DNA from: Zhengitettix transpicula
Lineage: Eukaryota; Arthropoda; Insecta; Orthoptera; Tetrigidae
Length of the DNA stretch: 64,000 nucleotides
Assembly: GCA_037074705.1 (NCBI GenBank)
Contig: CM073591.1
Span: 182,057,432-182,121,431 of the forward strand
Direction: 5' to 3'
Part shown: positions 1 through 10,632 of the stretch, in pieces
Position numbering within the stretch: the stretch's first letter is position 1
Layout of the letters: every line of letters starts with the position of its first letter
Made by a program: the position numbers and the translations under genes
The notes under the pieces: generated by a model
What the model was told of the DNA's origin: nothing
The model's input: the letters and a program-made list of their open reading frames with translations, nothing else
Database searches by the model: none

Positions 1-720
1 TTTTAAAATCTGCTACCGTTAAAACATATAATTCGGCAAAAATATTCCATGCAGCTGAAATTATTTTTTTTCAGTCCTGTGCAATCTTTTATGGAATATA
101 TTGCGCGGATGGGATACATTAAATTCGTATCAGAATATAATAATAATTTTAATTTCTGGTGAATAAATGTGTTTGTTAGACACTTTTAATAATTATTCTT
201 ATTATAATTATTGGCACTGTAAATGTCTGGTTGGGCCCGGGGAAGAATACGTTCCATGTCAGGATACTCGATATGGCTTGTTTTATCATGAGCTGATTTC
301 AGCCCGCACATTCCACTTGAAGTGAATCTCGTCACTTACACAAATCAGTTTCGGGGTCATCATCCACCCGACAGCGTTGTGAATTATATAAATACACTAC
401 ATTTCGTGCAGTGTTACTGTACGAGTAAAAGCAAGGAAAAAGTATGATGTTATTGGAAAGTTCAATTAATTAGAAGCAAATTAAAATGAGAAAATGGCAC
501 AGGGAGCTTCATCAATAAGATCGATTAATAGATGTTTGAAAGGCACACAACACATAATCAGAAAACGCATAGGAAATATATATAATGTCAATTAGTTTTT
601 TTACTAAGTAAAGATATTCCATATGAAAATTCATTGTGGTAATGAAAATAATACAGATATCGAAAAGAATAAAATTAGAAATAAATTTAATGAAATTAGA
701 TAATTAATTATGAATAATTA
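1..720. other. AT-rich sequence, no feature recognised
   Basis: No coding exon, RNA gene or repeat matching the rest of the window was recognised here on either strand. Several stretches are simple A/T-rich runs. Confidence 0.5.
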
Positions 721-737
721 ATTTTTGAAAATAATAA

Positions 738-916
738 TTTATTAAGACGTTTCGACCTTGGATTTGGTTTGATTAAATGTAAGTTAATTGCCTGTTTATC
801 AATTGTTTTGAATGTAATTTGCCATTATTTAACTTATTAATGATTATTTAAATGTTCTTGATAGAAATTTCCAAAACTGAAGAGATCCTAATCCAAGGAC
901 GAAACGTCTTAATAAA
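738..916. repeat. Inverted pair with hammerhead-like motif (family A)
   Basis: Positions 738-763 and 891-916 are inverted repeats, 25 of 26 bases complementary. The right arm is preceded by CTGAAGA (877-883), a short hairpin-capable stretch and GAAACGTC (901-908). This is the order of the conserved core of a hammerhead ribozyme (CUGANGA, stem II, GAAA). The left arm keeps the GAAACGTC side but has lost CTGANGA. Hammerhead motifs of this kind are known in Penelope-like retroelements; assigning this locus to them is inference. Confidence 0.55.
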
Positions 917-919
917 GTA

Positions 920-2576
920 TTTTATTATAAATTTATTTCTCACTTAATGACCATCAAATATATTACATTTGTAATAAAGGTCAGATAACTTTTATAATTT
1001 GGATATCGAAAATTATGTTTGGAAAATATAATAAAATAAAGTGTATAATTAAAAAGTAGTACCAAATTAGCAGATTTGAAAATACTAAGGACGTCAATAC
1101 ATAAGTAACACGGTAGTTCAATTTTTAGACAATTGTTTCAGCCCCATTCATAAACACTTGTAAATTACACAACTCGGTCGACGTAGCAAATAATTTTAAA
1201 ATATTTTTTTGGGCATTACCACTTTATTCCGAATACGACGACTTTATAGATACATGGGAGAAAAACTTAGCTCAATTGTCTTCCTTTGATTTCTTAGAAT
1301 AAAAACGTTATCGAAACACACATCAAGCTGAATAAGTTGAGGCGCATATTGTTTGCGTATTAATTGCAACGATTTGATGCAAAGTTTTACAATTATTGCT
1401 TTAATAAGAACAATAACTTCTAGGCAGATAGAAAGAAGCCAATTGTAAAGGAAAATTGAACAGACAGATAATATTTTGTTAATTAAAAACATTAATCTTA
1501 TTGGTTTTCTTAAGTAAATATTGTGATTAATTATTAGATCGGTTTAACCTCTATTTAACGTCAAAGTTACATAACAAATAATTGTATAGACTCTTTGTGA
1601 ATGACGCAAGATCACATCAAGTAAAACCGAATTGATATTGTAAACTCGAATGAGTTGTGATTTTGGACGTATTTTCGACACGTTTGTGCAGATTACCAAG
1701 TGAATGTTAAATGTGAAGCATACGCGTTCGACAACTTATCTTCAATATTTAATGATCGTGTAAGTGATAATCATCTTTCACTTACTGACTGAAAAGTTTT
1801 GTTGTGAAATTAGTCAATCTTGAAGTTAAAAACGTTCCCTCGGTCTGGCTGTGATGAAAACTTATTTGGTTTCCAAGGTTACGGAACAACTAACTTACTC
1901 ATATGTGTGCTTTTACTTTCTATACCCATTACGATTTCATTATGCTTAATAGATCTTATTAACCAAAACGGTTATAATTCTATCATGATACATATCATCT
2001 TATCGATCTTTGAGTCAAAATGATAGTTAAATGAAGGTCGCTAGTTCTTCGACTGCTATTGACCAATAGGTGGGGAACTCTTATAAGAAAAATTTATTTA
2101 AATATCCGAAAATTCTACTTTTTAATGAGGTGACATCAGAAACCACATATTTATTGACGTTTGAAATAGAACGAGAGGCACGTGGATTGTCACATCAATC
2201 AATGTTGATTAATTCAGTTATTTTAGAAAGTGAGCGGCCAGAGGTGACAGAAACACCGAAAGCTAAACTCATACAAAGGTTCCTACGACGATGCTTCCAT
2301 TCGAATATAATCAAAGTTATGATTAGTTTATACGTCAAAGTGAATCCAGTGTCATAAAATTAGCCATTGAAGAAATGTACTCCCAATAAGAACTGAGAAG
2401 TAGACTGACCTACGGATACGTGAACACATGTTCCAATTTTTCTGCAAGAATATTAAGAGAGGGAAAACTGGCTCAGTGTTCTGGCCAACGGGCATTGTTT
2501 GCATAACTAAGAAGAATTATTGTTTTTTGGAACCATGTAATAAGTAATCACTGTACAATTAGCCCAGTAGCTACAT
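920..2576. other. No recognisable gene
   Basis: Short open frames occur (for example near 1820-2023 and 2070-2357), but they lack recognisable domains, splice context or codon bias. I see nothing else in this interval. Confidence 0.45.
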
Positions 2577-3870
2577 CCCACTGTGATCAAAAAGTAAGGT
2601 GAAATTGTCATTTAAAACTCCCGGGTATTAGGAAGGCAGGTAAATTTTTTTCCCTAGGTTGGTAGGACTGTCTATAATATTTGCCAAGCGCCTGTTTGTT
2701 AAAAGGTTTAATTATCTCCGAGTTACACGTGTTTTTGTAAACAACGCAAGTGAATTTTTCGATTTTTGCAATGGGTGATTTTGTTGAGCAAAGAACTTGC
2801 ATCAAATTTTGTTTGCGGAACGAATATTCTTGTGCGGACATGTTGAAAATGTTGCGGAGGGCCTTTGGTGATCAAACTATGGCACAAAAAAACCGTTTAT
2901 AAGTGGCACAACGAGTTCAAAGACAAACCGCGCTCTGGACGACCATCAACGTCTACCGACGACGGCCTCGTCCCAAAAATCAAAGATTTGGTGCTTGAAA
3001 ATCGTCCATGGACAATTAGAGATCTCGCTGATAGTGTTGGAATATCATTTGGCTCAGCCCAACCATTTTGAAGAATGTTTTGTGTCTCAAACGCGTCAAG
3101 TCTCGTTTGGTGCCAAAATCGCTCAATATTTTGGGAAAAAAAGTGTCGCGGTGATGTGTGTGAAACTTTGCTGTCTGACTATCAGGACCACTTGAAATGC
3201 GTCATTACTGGAGACGAGACTTGTATTTACGCAAACGACCCTGAAACCACCGACCAATCCAGCGAATATGGTGGAAAAGGTGAAGCAAGACCGAAAAGAC
3301 CACGGCAAAGTCGATCGAAAATCAAGGTCATGTTGACAGTTTTCTTTGATTATCGTGGTGTGGTGCACTATGAATTCCTTCCGCCGGGCCAAACTGTCAA
3401 CAAAGAATATTATTTGAGCGTTATGCGTCGTTTGCGTGAAGCTATTCATCTGAAACGGCCGGAACTATGGGCGAACAACTCTTGGTTCCTTCATCACGAT
3501 AATGCACCATGTCATACTGCATTGGTTCTTCGAGACTTTTTTCCCAAAAACTCGACTCATATCGTTCCGCAACCACCGTATTCGCCTGATTTGACTCCGA
3601 GCGACTTCTGGCTATTCAGCAAACTCAAAAGGCCAATGTGGGGACGCCGTTTTGAAACGATTGAGGAGATAAAAACGGAATCGAAGAAGACCTTGAAGGC
3701 TATACCGGAAAAAGACTATTCCGACTGTTTCAAGGACTGGAAAAAGCGTCAGAAAAAGTGCGTTTTATCGGCCGGAGATTACTTTGAAGGAGATGAAATT
3801 GATTTGGAAGAATAAATAAAGAATTTATATTTTATAAATAAATTCACCTTGCATTTTGTTCACAGTGGTA
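2577..3870 (+). mobile_element. mariner (DD34D) DNA transposon, near full length
   Basis: A roughly 1.29-kb element bounded by imperfect inverted repeats of about 28-30 bp. The left end (from about 2577) contains CCACTGTGATCAAAAAG and the right end (3839-3870) reads the reverse complement of CCACTGTGAACAAAATG. A TA follows the right end as expected for mariner target duplication; at the left the TA appears mutated. The element encloses a transposase reading frame from 2771 to 3815. Length, ends and catalytic spacing all fit mariner. A sister copy lies at 51495-52622. A fold-back repeat begins about 23 bp beyond its right end. Confidence 0.9.
2771..3815 (+). pseudogene. mariner transposase, frameshifted
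   Basis: Would encode the transposase that cuts and pastes the surrounding element. The start is the ATG at 2771 (MGDFVEQRTC). An N-terminal helix-turn-helix region is followed by a DDE/D catalytic domain. The first aspartate is in GDET (codon 3213), the second in HHDNAPCH (codon 3498) and the third in PSDFWLF (codon 3603). The second and third are 34 residues apart, the mariner DD34D signature. The frame is broken by an extra C just after MAQKN (about 2890), by a lost base near 3065, and by another indel near 3140. All three catalytic aspartates survive, but no full protein can be made. The family resembles the vertumnana-type group in its PPGQTVNKEYY and KRPMWGRRF blocks; the subfamily is tentative. 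Confidence 0.9.
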
Positions 3871-3892
3871 CATCTTACCACGCAAAAGGTCG

Positions 3893-4461
3893 AATTTTTT
3901 TTCCTGCTCGTATATGTTGTGGGCAGTAGTGAAAAACCAAGTTCTCGCGAAAAATTTCTGTAGTCTAAATACCACGAAATTTTGCAGAAGTTTTTAGTTA
4001 TTCGCTAATAGCAAAAGAATTAAGCATTCTATGGAGAACAATGTGGGTAATAAATTGTATAGTATAAAATAAAGCGTCGAATGGTGTATTTAATTACTAA
4101 CGTTGATCGAATGAAGCGGTAGAAATATTTCGTCAAATTTATGCTATGTTTCGTCATTTTCTAAAGGAATACTGTTTGTCGTATCTGTACTGCTGATATC
4201 TCCAAAACGGTAGGTCTTATATTCATTTATCATAAAAGAAATGAATTTTTCAAACCAGATAATGCATTCTCTACAACTCTATAATTTATTACTGAACATT
4301 GATTTCAATAGAATGGTTCATGCTTTAGTAATTAGCGAAAAACGAAAAAGTTGTGCAAAATTCCGTGGTATTTAGACTACAGAAATTTTTCCCGAGGCCT
4401 TTCGAATTGGAAAACTTGGGCTTTCTCTACGGGCGACAACCTATACAAGTAGAAAAAAAAT
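3893..4461. repeat. Fold-back repeat with about 170-bp inverted arms
   Basis: The left arm (about 3893-4062) and right arm (about 4266-4461) are inverted repeats. Each contains the block AAATTTCTGTAGTCTAAATA or its complement (3952-3971 on the left), a TATTCGCTAAT-like block and a TAATAAATT block. The central 200 bp has no coding content. It looks like a non-autonomous long-inverted-repeat element; no target duplication could be placed. Confidence 0.65.
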
Positions 4462-4989
4462 ATAAAATGTCCGACGTTTTTCTCGCGGAGGCCCTTTTTT
4501 GTGGGGTGGTGGGCTAATTGGGAAATCGGGTGTGGTACTTTTTGTTCGGCTGAACCGATTGTCTCGTGTTGCAGCGGAGCACTAGAATATATTGGCTGTG
4601 GAGAGACAGGATTAAGTCAGTCAGGAGGCTTGGAGCAGTTTGCACCATTGCAGTTCCATCTGCCTTGATGCTGTCAATGGTCATAGAAAGCAAGTCGAAA
4701 ATAAGTTGAAAGAAGGGAATGAACACGACATAAACGTGCGCGAAGGGAACGAATGACTTTAAAACAGTGTCTTGACCAAAGACATATATAAACAACATAG
4801 ACTGGACAATTCGCCGCCATATTTGAAGCAAATTGAAAATTCAGCCGCCATGTTTTATAAGGGCTGGTGGGCGTTCCCCTATCGTCTGCTAGCCTTTACT
4901 ATGCCGCACAAATGACCTAAAACTAAATCTCTACAAACAACATATTTTTAAGGTTTAAGTAAATATAACACATTGAGGGCTTTGAAAAA

Positions 4990-4995
4990 TTTATT
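4990..4995 (-). terminator. Poly-A signal of the P-element/THAP-like last exon
   Basis: AATAAA on the - strand, about 15 bases after the TGA at 5011-5013. The tight spacing supports that exon being a genuine 3' end rather than a chance open frame. Confidence 0.45.
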
Positions 4996-5010
4996 GACCT
5001 TTCAGTAATA

Positions 5011-5343
5011 TCAGTTTTGTATACAATTGCCTAATATTGCGTCCTCTTTCATCCATTGCTTTTTCTTTACACAATGACGAATTCTGCAATGAAAGTAAAG
5101 TTTTAATAAAAGCTTTATTAAAACTGAGTAGTGAGTTTCCTCACCAAATTCGGCCGAATCTATTAAATGGTCGAATTCACAAAATAAAATTTGTCTATGT
5201 CCCAACATCCGGAATATCTCCACACACAATTTTAATAGCAAATTCTTCTTTCCTATGTGTGTTTCATTATTCCTCAATACTTTTTCAGCAAGTGTAAATA
5301 ATTTCACGTCTTTAGACTGGTTGATTAACTTCTCTTTAAAGTC
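5011..5343 (-). pseudogene. Last exon of a P-element/THAP-type transposase relic
   Basis: An open exon of about 110 codons on the - strand. It begins after a pyrimidine-rich acceptor (AG at 5345-5344) with DFKEKLINQ and ends at TGA 5011-5013, followed by a poly-A signal. The residues read like the C-terminal part of THAP9/P-element transposases: an amphipathic stretch LAEKVLRNNETHIGK, then LIKLLLKLYFHCRIRHCVK, which matches the family's conserved 'Y..iRi.h..k' tail. A THAP-type first exon lies 600 bp upstream on the same strand. The middle exons (rest of the THAP zinc finger, RNase-H-like core) are not found, so this is probably a relic. Recognition is by eye and moderate only. Confidence 0.4.
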
Positions 5344-5744
5344 CTTTAAAAAAAATTAATTATAATCACTTTAATCAATCCCGTTTTTCTTTGAGAGCGA
5401 GGAGCAAGGAGAACGTCTAAACAACCTGAACACACATGTATCTGTCTTGAGAATGAGAAGAGCACATACAACTATAAGCACTTATCCCGCCTCATATTTA
5501 TTACCCATCGTTTTGTTAGCTCCTTCTTTCTCAAAGGAAATCTGTATAAAAAAAAGGGGGAGGACTAGATTACTTGCAGTACAGATAAATACTTTAATAA
5601 AAATAAATCTGACTCTCATTATAGATGATCATCAAGAATACATAAATTTGATAAATACGACCTAAGAATAAGTTAAGTTAGAAATGAAAAATGCTGATAC
5701 GTCAGAAAAATAATAAAGAAGGTAGTCAAATACAGACGAAATAG

Positions 5745-5912
5745 TCTAGAGCGACACAACAGCACCTCCAAAGCTTTTGTTTTTTTGGTCAAATGTCGAG
5801 TGCAGTTGTTTCGCGCTAGGCTCTTCTTAGCACCTGAAGAAAGGACCAGGATCCCAGAAACGTTGAGTGGTATTTATATTATCACTTATTTGGTTTGCAT
5901 TTGACTATCTTT
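5745..5912 (+). repeat. Interspersed repeat family C with hammerhead-like core, copy 1
   Basis: Contains CTGAAGA (5834-5840), a short hairpin with GG/CC sides, and GAAACGTTG (5857-5865). It then carries the tail GTGGTATTTATATTATCACT, also found at 7940-7970, 28370-28388 and 39094-39113. The flank upstream (TAGGCTCTTCTT) is shared with the copy at 7865-7990. It lies inside the THAP/P-like relic. A (TTA)n run follows at 5915-5933. Confidence 0.6.
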
Positions 5913-5940
5913 CTAATTATTATTATTATTATTCTGATAC

Positions 5941-6011
5941 CTAAAATACGATACTTCATGTGTTTTCAAACTACGATTAATACAATTGTAGGCTGAACAC
6001 ACGCTTGGCAT
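5941..6011 (-). pseudogene. THAP-domain first exon (partial)
   Basis: On the - strand an ATG at 6011 opens MPSVCSAYNC, the start and first zinc-binding cysteine pair (C5, C10) of a THAP (C2CH) DNA-binding domain. The next residues, THEVSYFR, match the family's short segment before the splice point. The exon ends at 5941 in TTTTAG followed by GTATCA, a good splice donor, which is where many THAP genes have intron 1. The second half of the zinc finger (C..H, and the AVPTIF-like end) was not found downstream; the intron is filled by a family C repeat. THAP domains occur in host transcription factors and in P-element transposases; the 5011-5343 exon favours the latter. Confidence 0.5.
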
Positions 6012-6149
6012 GATTAATGTTAACAGAACAATATATATTAACACAAAAACTTCAAAACTTTTACCCTCAACAGCGTAAACACAACTAAGAATTCGGTGAA
6101 GTAGACTAAAAAAATGGCGGTCAGTGTTGTTTGTTGCTGCCACCCAGAG

Positions 6150-7550
6150 CGCTGTAACGCTGATTTAGCCACTCTATCATTTTTATAATCTCTTGACCAA
6201 ATAATGAGTAAAATGCATAATAGGGTTAAACTATTTTAAGTTCAGTATGCGAACTTCAACATTAATTATAATTGAGTAATACGCTTCAAGGAGAGTACGC
6301 TAGGAGAGATTAATGCTTAAATTAATATTAATCCCTTGGCCAAATTTGTCACACTATTTTTCTCATTCAAACATATATTTATAATTAAAATAAAATAACT
6401 GAGCGTTTGTTTTGGCAGGTGTTCTTTCTGTTCCTTTAGTTATGTAATTATATTTTTGAGCAGTAACGTATAAACAAGGTAATAGGAAGCAAGTTAAACA
6501 TTTAAATACAAGAATTGTTGATTGAGGTGAAAACAAATCATTAATTAATCTAATTTTTTATTTAATTTTGAAACTTGGTTTTTAAGATATTAAAGGCCCG
6601 CGTGCATCATAACCTACGTTCTTTAATCAACCTATGATGTCTGATGATCTTAAAAAAGATAAATATGAAAGTAATTTTAAATATAATTCTGTCTGGCTAA
6701 AGTAATTTCATATTAAGTAATATAAATAAGCAAATATATAAAAATAGTAATAGTAAGTATGTAAATTTTTTCTATTTATTTATTATAAAACTTTTATCCT
6801 AAGATGTATGTAAATTTATAAATGTTTGAGGACATAGAAATTACATTAATATTCAGACATAAAACAGTCATTTGTAAGTATATAAATAAATATTCAATTA
6901 TGAGACAATCCCTCACTTAAACGTATCTCTTTCTACTCAATATATATTATCATTATTATTACTACTGTTTATATTATTCACTACTGCTTAAAATTCACTC
7001 CAAGCAATCGGTGGTTAAATTCACCTTTAAATCACCATGAAAGAAGCAATTGTAAATTTCAACCTTACGTTAGAGAAGCATCTCAAAGATTTGCTTCAGT
7101 TAATAGAAATACGTTCTTAGTTATTTAAAATAACAAAATTCATGTGAATTCAATTTAAGCAATTTCCTGCGCCTAAATTGAAAAAATCCCTTACAGGCGG
7201 ACATGAATCCATTTGCACTCCTCTTATTATCATCATTGGATCTCAGCCTGGAAAAAACAACCCTGAACGTCTTCGGCGTTTTCTTCAACGATTTTTGCCG
7301 ATGTCTTGCATTACTTAAGCAGCTATTGGAGGAAAGTGAAGGTTATAGTACTTCAGTGTTATCCTTAGTGCGTCTATATTCCTCTACGTTGCCGTCAGAG
7401 GCTCTAAACGAACGCTGTTCTCCAAAGAAAATAATATAATTATTTTACATTGCCTGATGGTAGCTAATTAAGTCGTTTTTAAATTTATCGCATAGTTAAC
7501 GTATGGCTATCAATGATCGAATGTTTTCCCGGAGTATCTGCTGAATAACT
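6150..7550. other. No recognisable gene
   Basis: AT-rich, with short A/T runs. The open frame near 7203-7439 has no recognisable domain. Confidence 0.45.
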
Positions 7551-7556
7551 ATTTCT

Positions 7557-7700
7557 TTGGATTCCACTCGGATCAAAGTAAGCCACAACGTTTCAGTGGC
7601 AGATTCTGCCATCTTTTCGAGTGAACTTCACTGAAATATGGCAAAGTCTGCCATTGATACATTGTGGTTTTAGCTTTCTTTGACCATGGTGGAATCCCAA
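7557..7700. repeat. Inverted pair of hammerhead-like motifs (family B)
   Basis: Left arm 7557-7608 and right arm about 7638-7700 are inverted. Both contain GGATTCCAC, CAAAG, CCACAA and TGGCAGA blocks. Read on the - strand the left arm gives a TGGCAGA/TCTGCCA hairpin followed by CTGAAACGTTGTGG. The right arm on the + strand reads CTGAAAT, ATGGCA...TGCCAT and then TGATACATTG. Both look like decayed CTGANGA-hairpin-GAAACGTT units facing each other. Confidence 0.5.
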
Positions 7701-7864
7701 CAACTACTATTCTAACCTATTACTAACGTACACAACATTTAAGGATTCCACTAACACTAATCTACTCTTAGCAATGAAACTTTTACAACATCAACACTTA
7801 TTTTAACATCAATACTGTTTCTGTATTTGTTTTTGGTGGTATATCCAAACAACTATTGAGTTTT

Positions 7865-7990
7865 GTCAACTGACAAGTGCAGTTGTGTCGCTCTAGGCTC
7901 TTCTTCGCACCTGACGAAAGGGAAAAGGATCCCAGAAACGTTGCGTGGTATTTATATTATCACTTTTTGTCTGAATTGGCTATATTTCTT
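7865..7990 (+). repeat. Interspersed repeat family C, copy 2
   Basis: Shares TAGGCTCTTCTTCGCAC, then CTGACGA (7911-7917), hairpin, GAAACGTTG (7935-7943) and the TATTTATATTATCACT tail with copy 1. The core CTGANGA and GAAAC are intact in both copies, although the bases between them differ. Confidence 0.6.
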
Positions 7991-7994
7991 ATTC

Positions 7995-9070
7995 AATATC
8001 CAAACAACGTTTCGGTAATTAATTCCAATAGTTGATTGTTATGCTTAGAAATTAATATTTTCCTACATGTCTTTTTTTGTGTGGTTGGTTTGGTTTTGAA
8101 TAAGTGATCCCCCTTCTTGGTACATACGTAACATTAGTTTCTGCAGTTTATCAAGAATGCAGAAACACACTTAGTCTGCTGACTGTTTTAAGTGTGGCCT
8201 TCGATTACCAATGACTCCCAGCCCAGGGATATAAGATTTTTATTAAAGTATAATTAAAATAAATTCTCCATTAAATTCAGACTAATTTGATTTTAATATA
8301 ATTAAATTATGAAAAAGGAATAGAACGTTTCGCCTCCACTTTGTCACATCAGATATTCTGTTAATAACAAATAGTAAATAAAAATGGTACCATAATTGAA
8401 TCCATTGAATACAAAATATATATAATTTACGTCTCCCGTTTTCATCACTATAAAATCCTAATGAAGTCTCAAACGTTCTCATCCTACTTTCGTATTTTCA
8501 TGAGATGTAATTGTCTAATGTATTTGTATTGTTGTTATGATTTTGATTTTATCTAGAGAGCTTTTCCTGTTTCGGACCCTACCTACGGACCACGAAATAT
8601 ATGGTCTTTCTCTGGAATTTTTCTATTTGGTATTTCCTATGTCGAACCCAACTATTAACACCACGATTTATGACAGATCGTACTAAAGTTTTATAAATTA
8701 ATTCGTTTGAATTGGAGCTTCACTTTTCAATTATAACCGTAGTGAAATGATGACAATTACAAGCCTAGGTATTTGCAACTGGCCACGTGCGGTACTTTCT
8801 CCCTCTGGATACTGCAATGTAATATTATTTCAGTCCGTCTTTTATTGAATGGTCTTACTCCTATTTCCTTTTATTTAGATTTTCACAGTTACGTTTAGAT
8901 CACTTTGTAATAATTTCCTATCTAGTTTCGTAGTAGAATATCATGGAACAATGCATGGAACGCTTTGGAAAAAAATATATTATCATCCATCTGTCTATTC
9001 TGTTACTTCCTGAAATGATGTGATTATTCATTTTTATTCGTATAAAAATTAGAACTACAGTGGCTCTAAC
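7995..9070. other. No recognisable gene
   Basis: I see no exon, RNA gene or family repeat here. Confidence 0.4.
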
Positions 9071-9074
9071 TGTA

Positions 9075-9915
9075 GATACTTGTCCCACGCCCTTCCGATG
9101 GTGGGAGAGGGGTTTGCTGTGGACACGCAGCATTCCCTTCTCCAAGCCTCAACCAGTTTCGGAGCCAGGTGGCCGACTGTTCCAATGGGAACAGTTAACA
9201 ACTCTTACCGTATGCCCAAGGTCTGTGACCCCGGAACATACAGATTCAAAACAGGCCGAGGTGCCTCGGCTTGTGGGAACCTTCATTCAAAAACGGAGAG
9301 AGGAAAAGGCATCCTCAACGGAAGCCCCCTCCGTCTCTCCTAAAAGGTTCTGCCTGCAAAAGAGTAGCCCTCGCAGACCCCTCCATGTGACGGGACAATT
9401 TTTTTAGGGCAACATGCTACATAAGGGTAATCCATTCCTTTTAATAGCATAGGAAGGGATTTGAAAGGGGGGTGCGGAAGGTAGTCATGGGTTGTCTAGG
9501 GGCCCCGGGCTATATTTTAAGGATCCTACCCGGCATTCACCTAAAAGTGATGCAGCACAAACCCTAAAAAACCTGCGTTATTTTTTTTTACGGTAACAAG
9601 TTACATGATGGTAATCCACATGCTGGCAACTCCCCTTTAATAGCACAGGAAGGGATTTGAAAGGGAGGATGCGGAAGGGTAGAGGAAGGTAGCCAAGGGA
9701 TGACTAGGGCCCCCGGGCTATGGTTTAAGGATCCTACTCGGCAATTCGCCGAACAGTGATGCAGGACAAACCCTAGAAAATCTGCATCAGGTAGGTCGGG
9801 CATTTGTTACTTGCCCCACGCCCTTCCGATGGCGGGAGAGAGGTTTTGCTGTGGGGTCGCAGCATTCCCCTCGCTGTGCCTTGACTGGTTTAGGAGGCAG
9901 CTGGCTGCTGCGAGA
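9075..9915 (+). repeat. R1 repeat cluster (three partial copies)
   Basis: Three adjacent pieces of the R1 long-inverted-repeat family. 9075-9399 is an inner half, running from the CCCACGCCCTTCCGATGG block through GGCCGAGGTGCCTCGGCTTG to TAAAAGGTTCTGCCTGC. 9400-9575 is an outer end beginning TTTTAGGGCAACATG. 9577-9915 is another outer end running into the CAGCTGGC block. All match arms of the complete copy at 29771-30718. Open frames in this cluster are repeat-derived and not genes. Confidence 0.75.
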
Positions 9916-10045
9916 GCCAATAATTTAACTAACAGTGGTCTCCTTGGAGAAATTATGTGTCCGGGCAGTGATAGTATTATCCACAAGATCTCAAATCGTG
10001 TTAGACATTCGACCTGGCAGCTGCAGGTGCTGCGACAGTAGTGTG

Positions 10046-10290
10046 CGGCCTAATTTAAATTTAAATGTTATTAAAGGCATTAAAGAACCTATTAAAACAT
10101 GTCGTAAGCATAATGTGATTTATAAAATTACTTGTTTGGACTGTAAGTTTCTTACTCTGGTCAAATGATACGTGCCCTAAAATCTCGTAATAATGTTCAT
10201 AAAATATAAAGAAAGGAATACTCCACATCGATAATTTCGATTGGCACAATATCTGAACGAAGAAAACAATTATGTTCTTAGGAGAGTCAC
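10046..10290 (+). pseudogene. Penelope-like GIY-YIG endonuclease fragment
   Basis: The + frame from about 10046 reads CRKHNVIYKITCLDCK, matching the start of the GIY-YIG domain of Penelope-like elements (vYKI.C..C). After a frameshift, MIRALKSRNNVHKI resembles the R.LK.R...HK part. The YIG/YVG motif itself is lost. A clearer fragment of the same domain is at 60861-61046. The relic lies 340 bp upstream of the SNAP-29 start codon. Confidence 0.5.
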
Positions 10291-10590
10291 GAATAATATT
10301 CATTTCTTCAGTTAGATAGCTTTCGACATTGTTCACATTCCTTCTACGATTCTACCGTAGTAAATTTTTAAAAAAAATTAATTTAATACTTGTATCGAAC
10401 TAAAGAAATACTAAATAGTTATGAAAACTGAATGTCGTATTGGTACCGATATTGACGAATACGTATGTGGATGTGTTGACGAATGATAAACGAAAGTCTC
10501 TTGAAAATTGAGTTTTACCGTTGCGTCTTTGTTAAACTCTTTGGCGTAAAGTCAGCTGATTTGATTTGGACTGGTGTCAGAGCTTGTGCG

Positions 10591-10600
10591 TATATATATT
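10591..10600 (+). promoter_or_regulatory. Possible TATA-like element of Snap29
   Basis: TATATATATT starts 42 bases upstream of the SNAP-29 ATG. If used, the 5' UTR would be very short, so it may be chance in AT-rich DNA. Confidence 0.2.
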
Positions 10601-10632
10601 TCATTCTTGCTGTCTGATTTGAAAAGTGATCG

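Noticed and set aside
1820..2357. Two open frames before the mariner
   Set aside because: No recognisable domain and no exon signals.
3123..3449. - strand frame opposite the mariner
   Set aside because: Shadow of the transposase frame; the same occurs opposite the second mariner at 51853-52206.
9060..10041. Protein-coding genes in the R1 cluster
   Set aside because: The same frames recur in every R1 copy and on both arms of the palindrome; they are repeat sequence.
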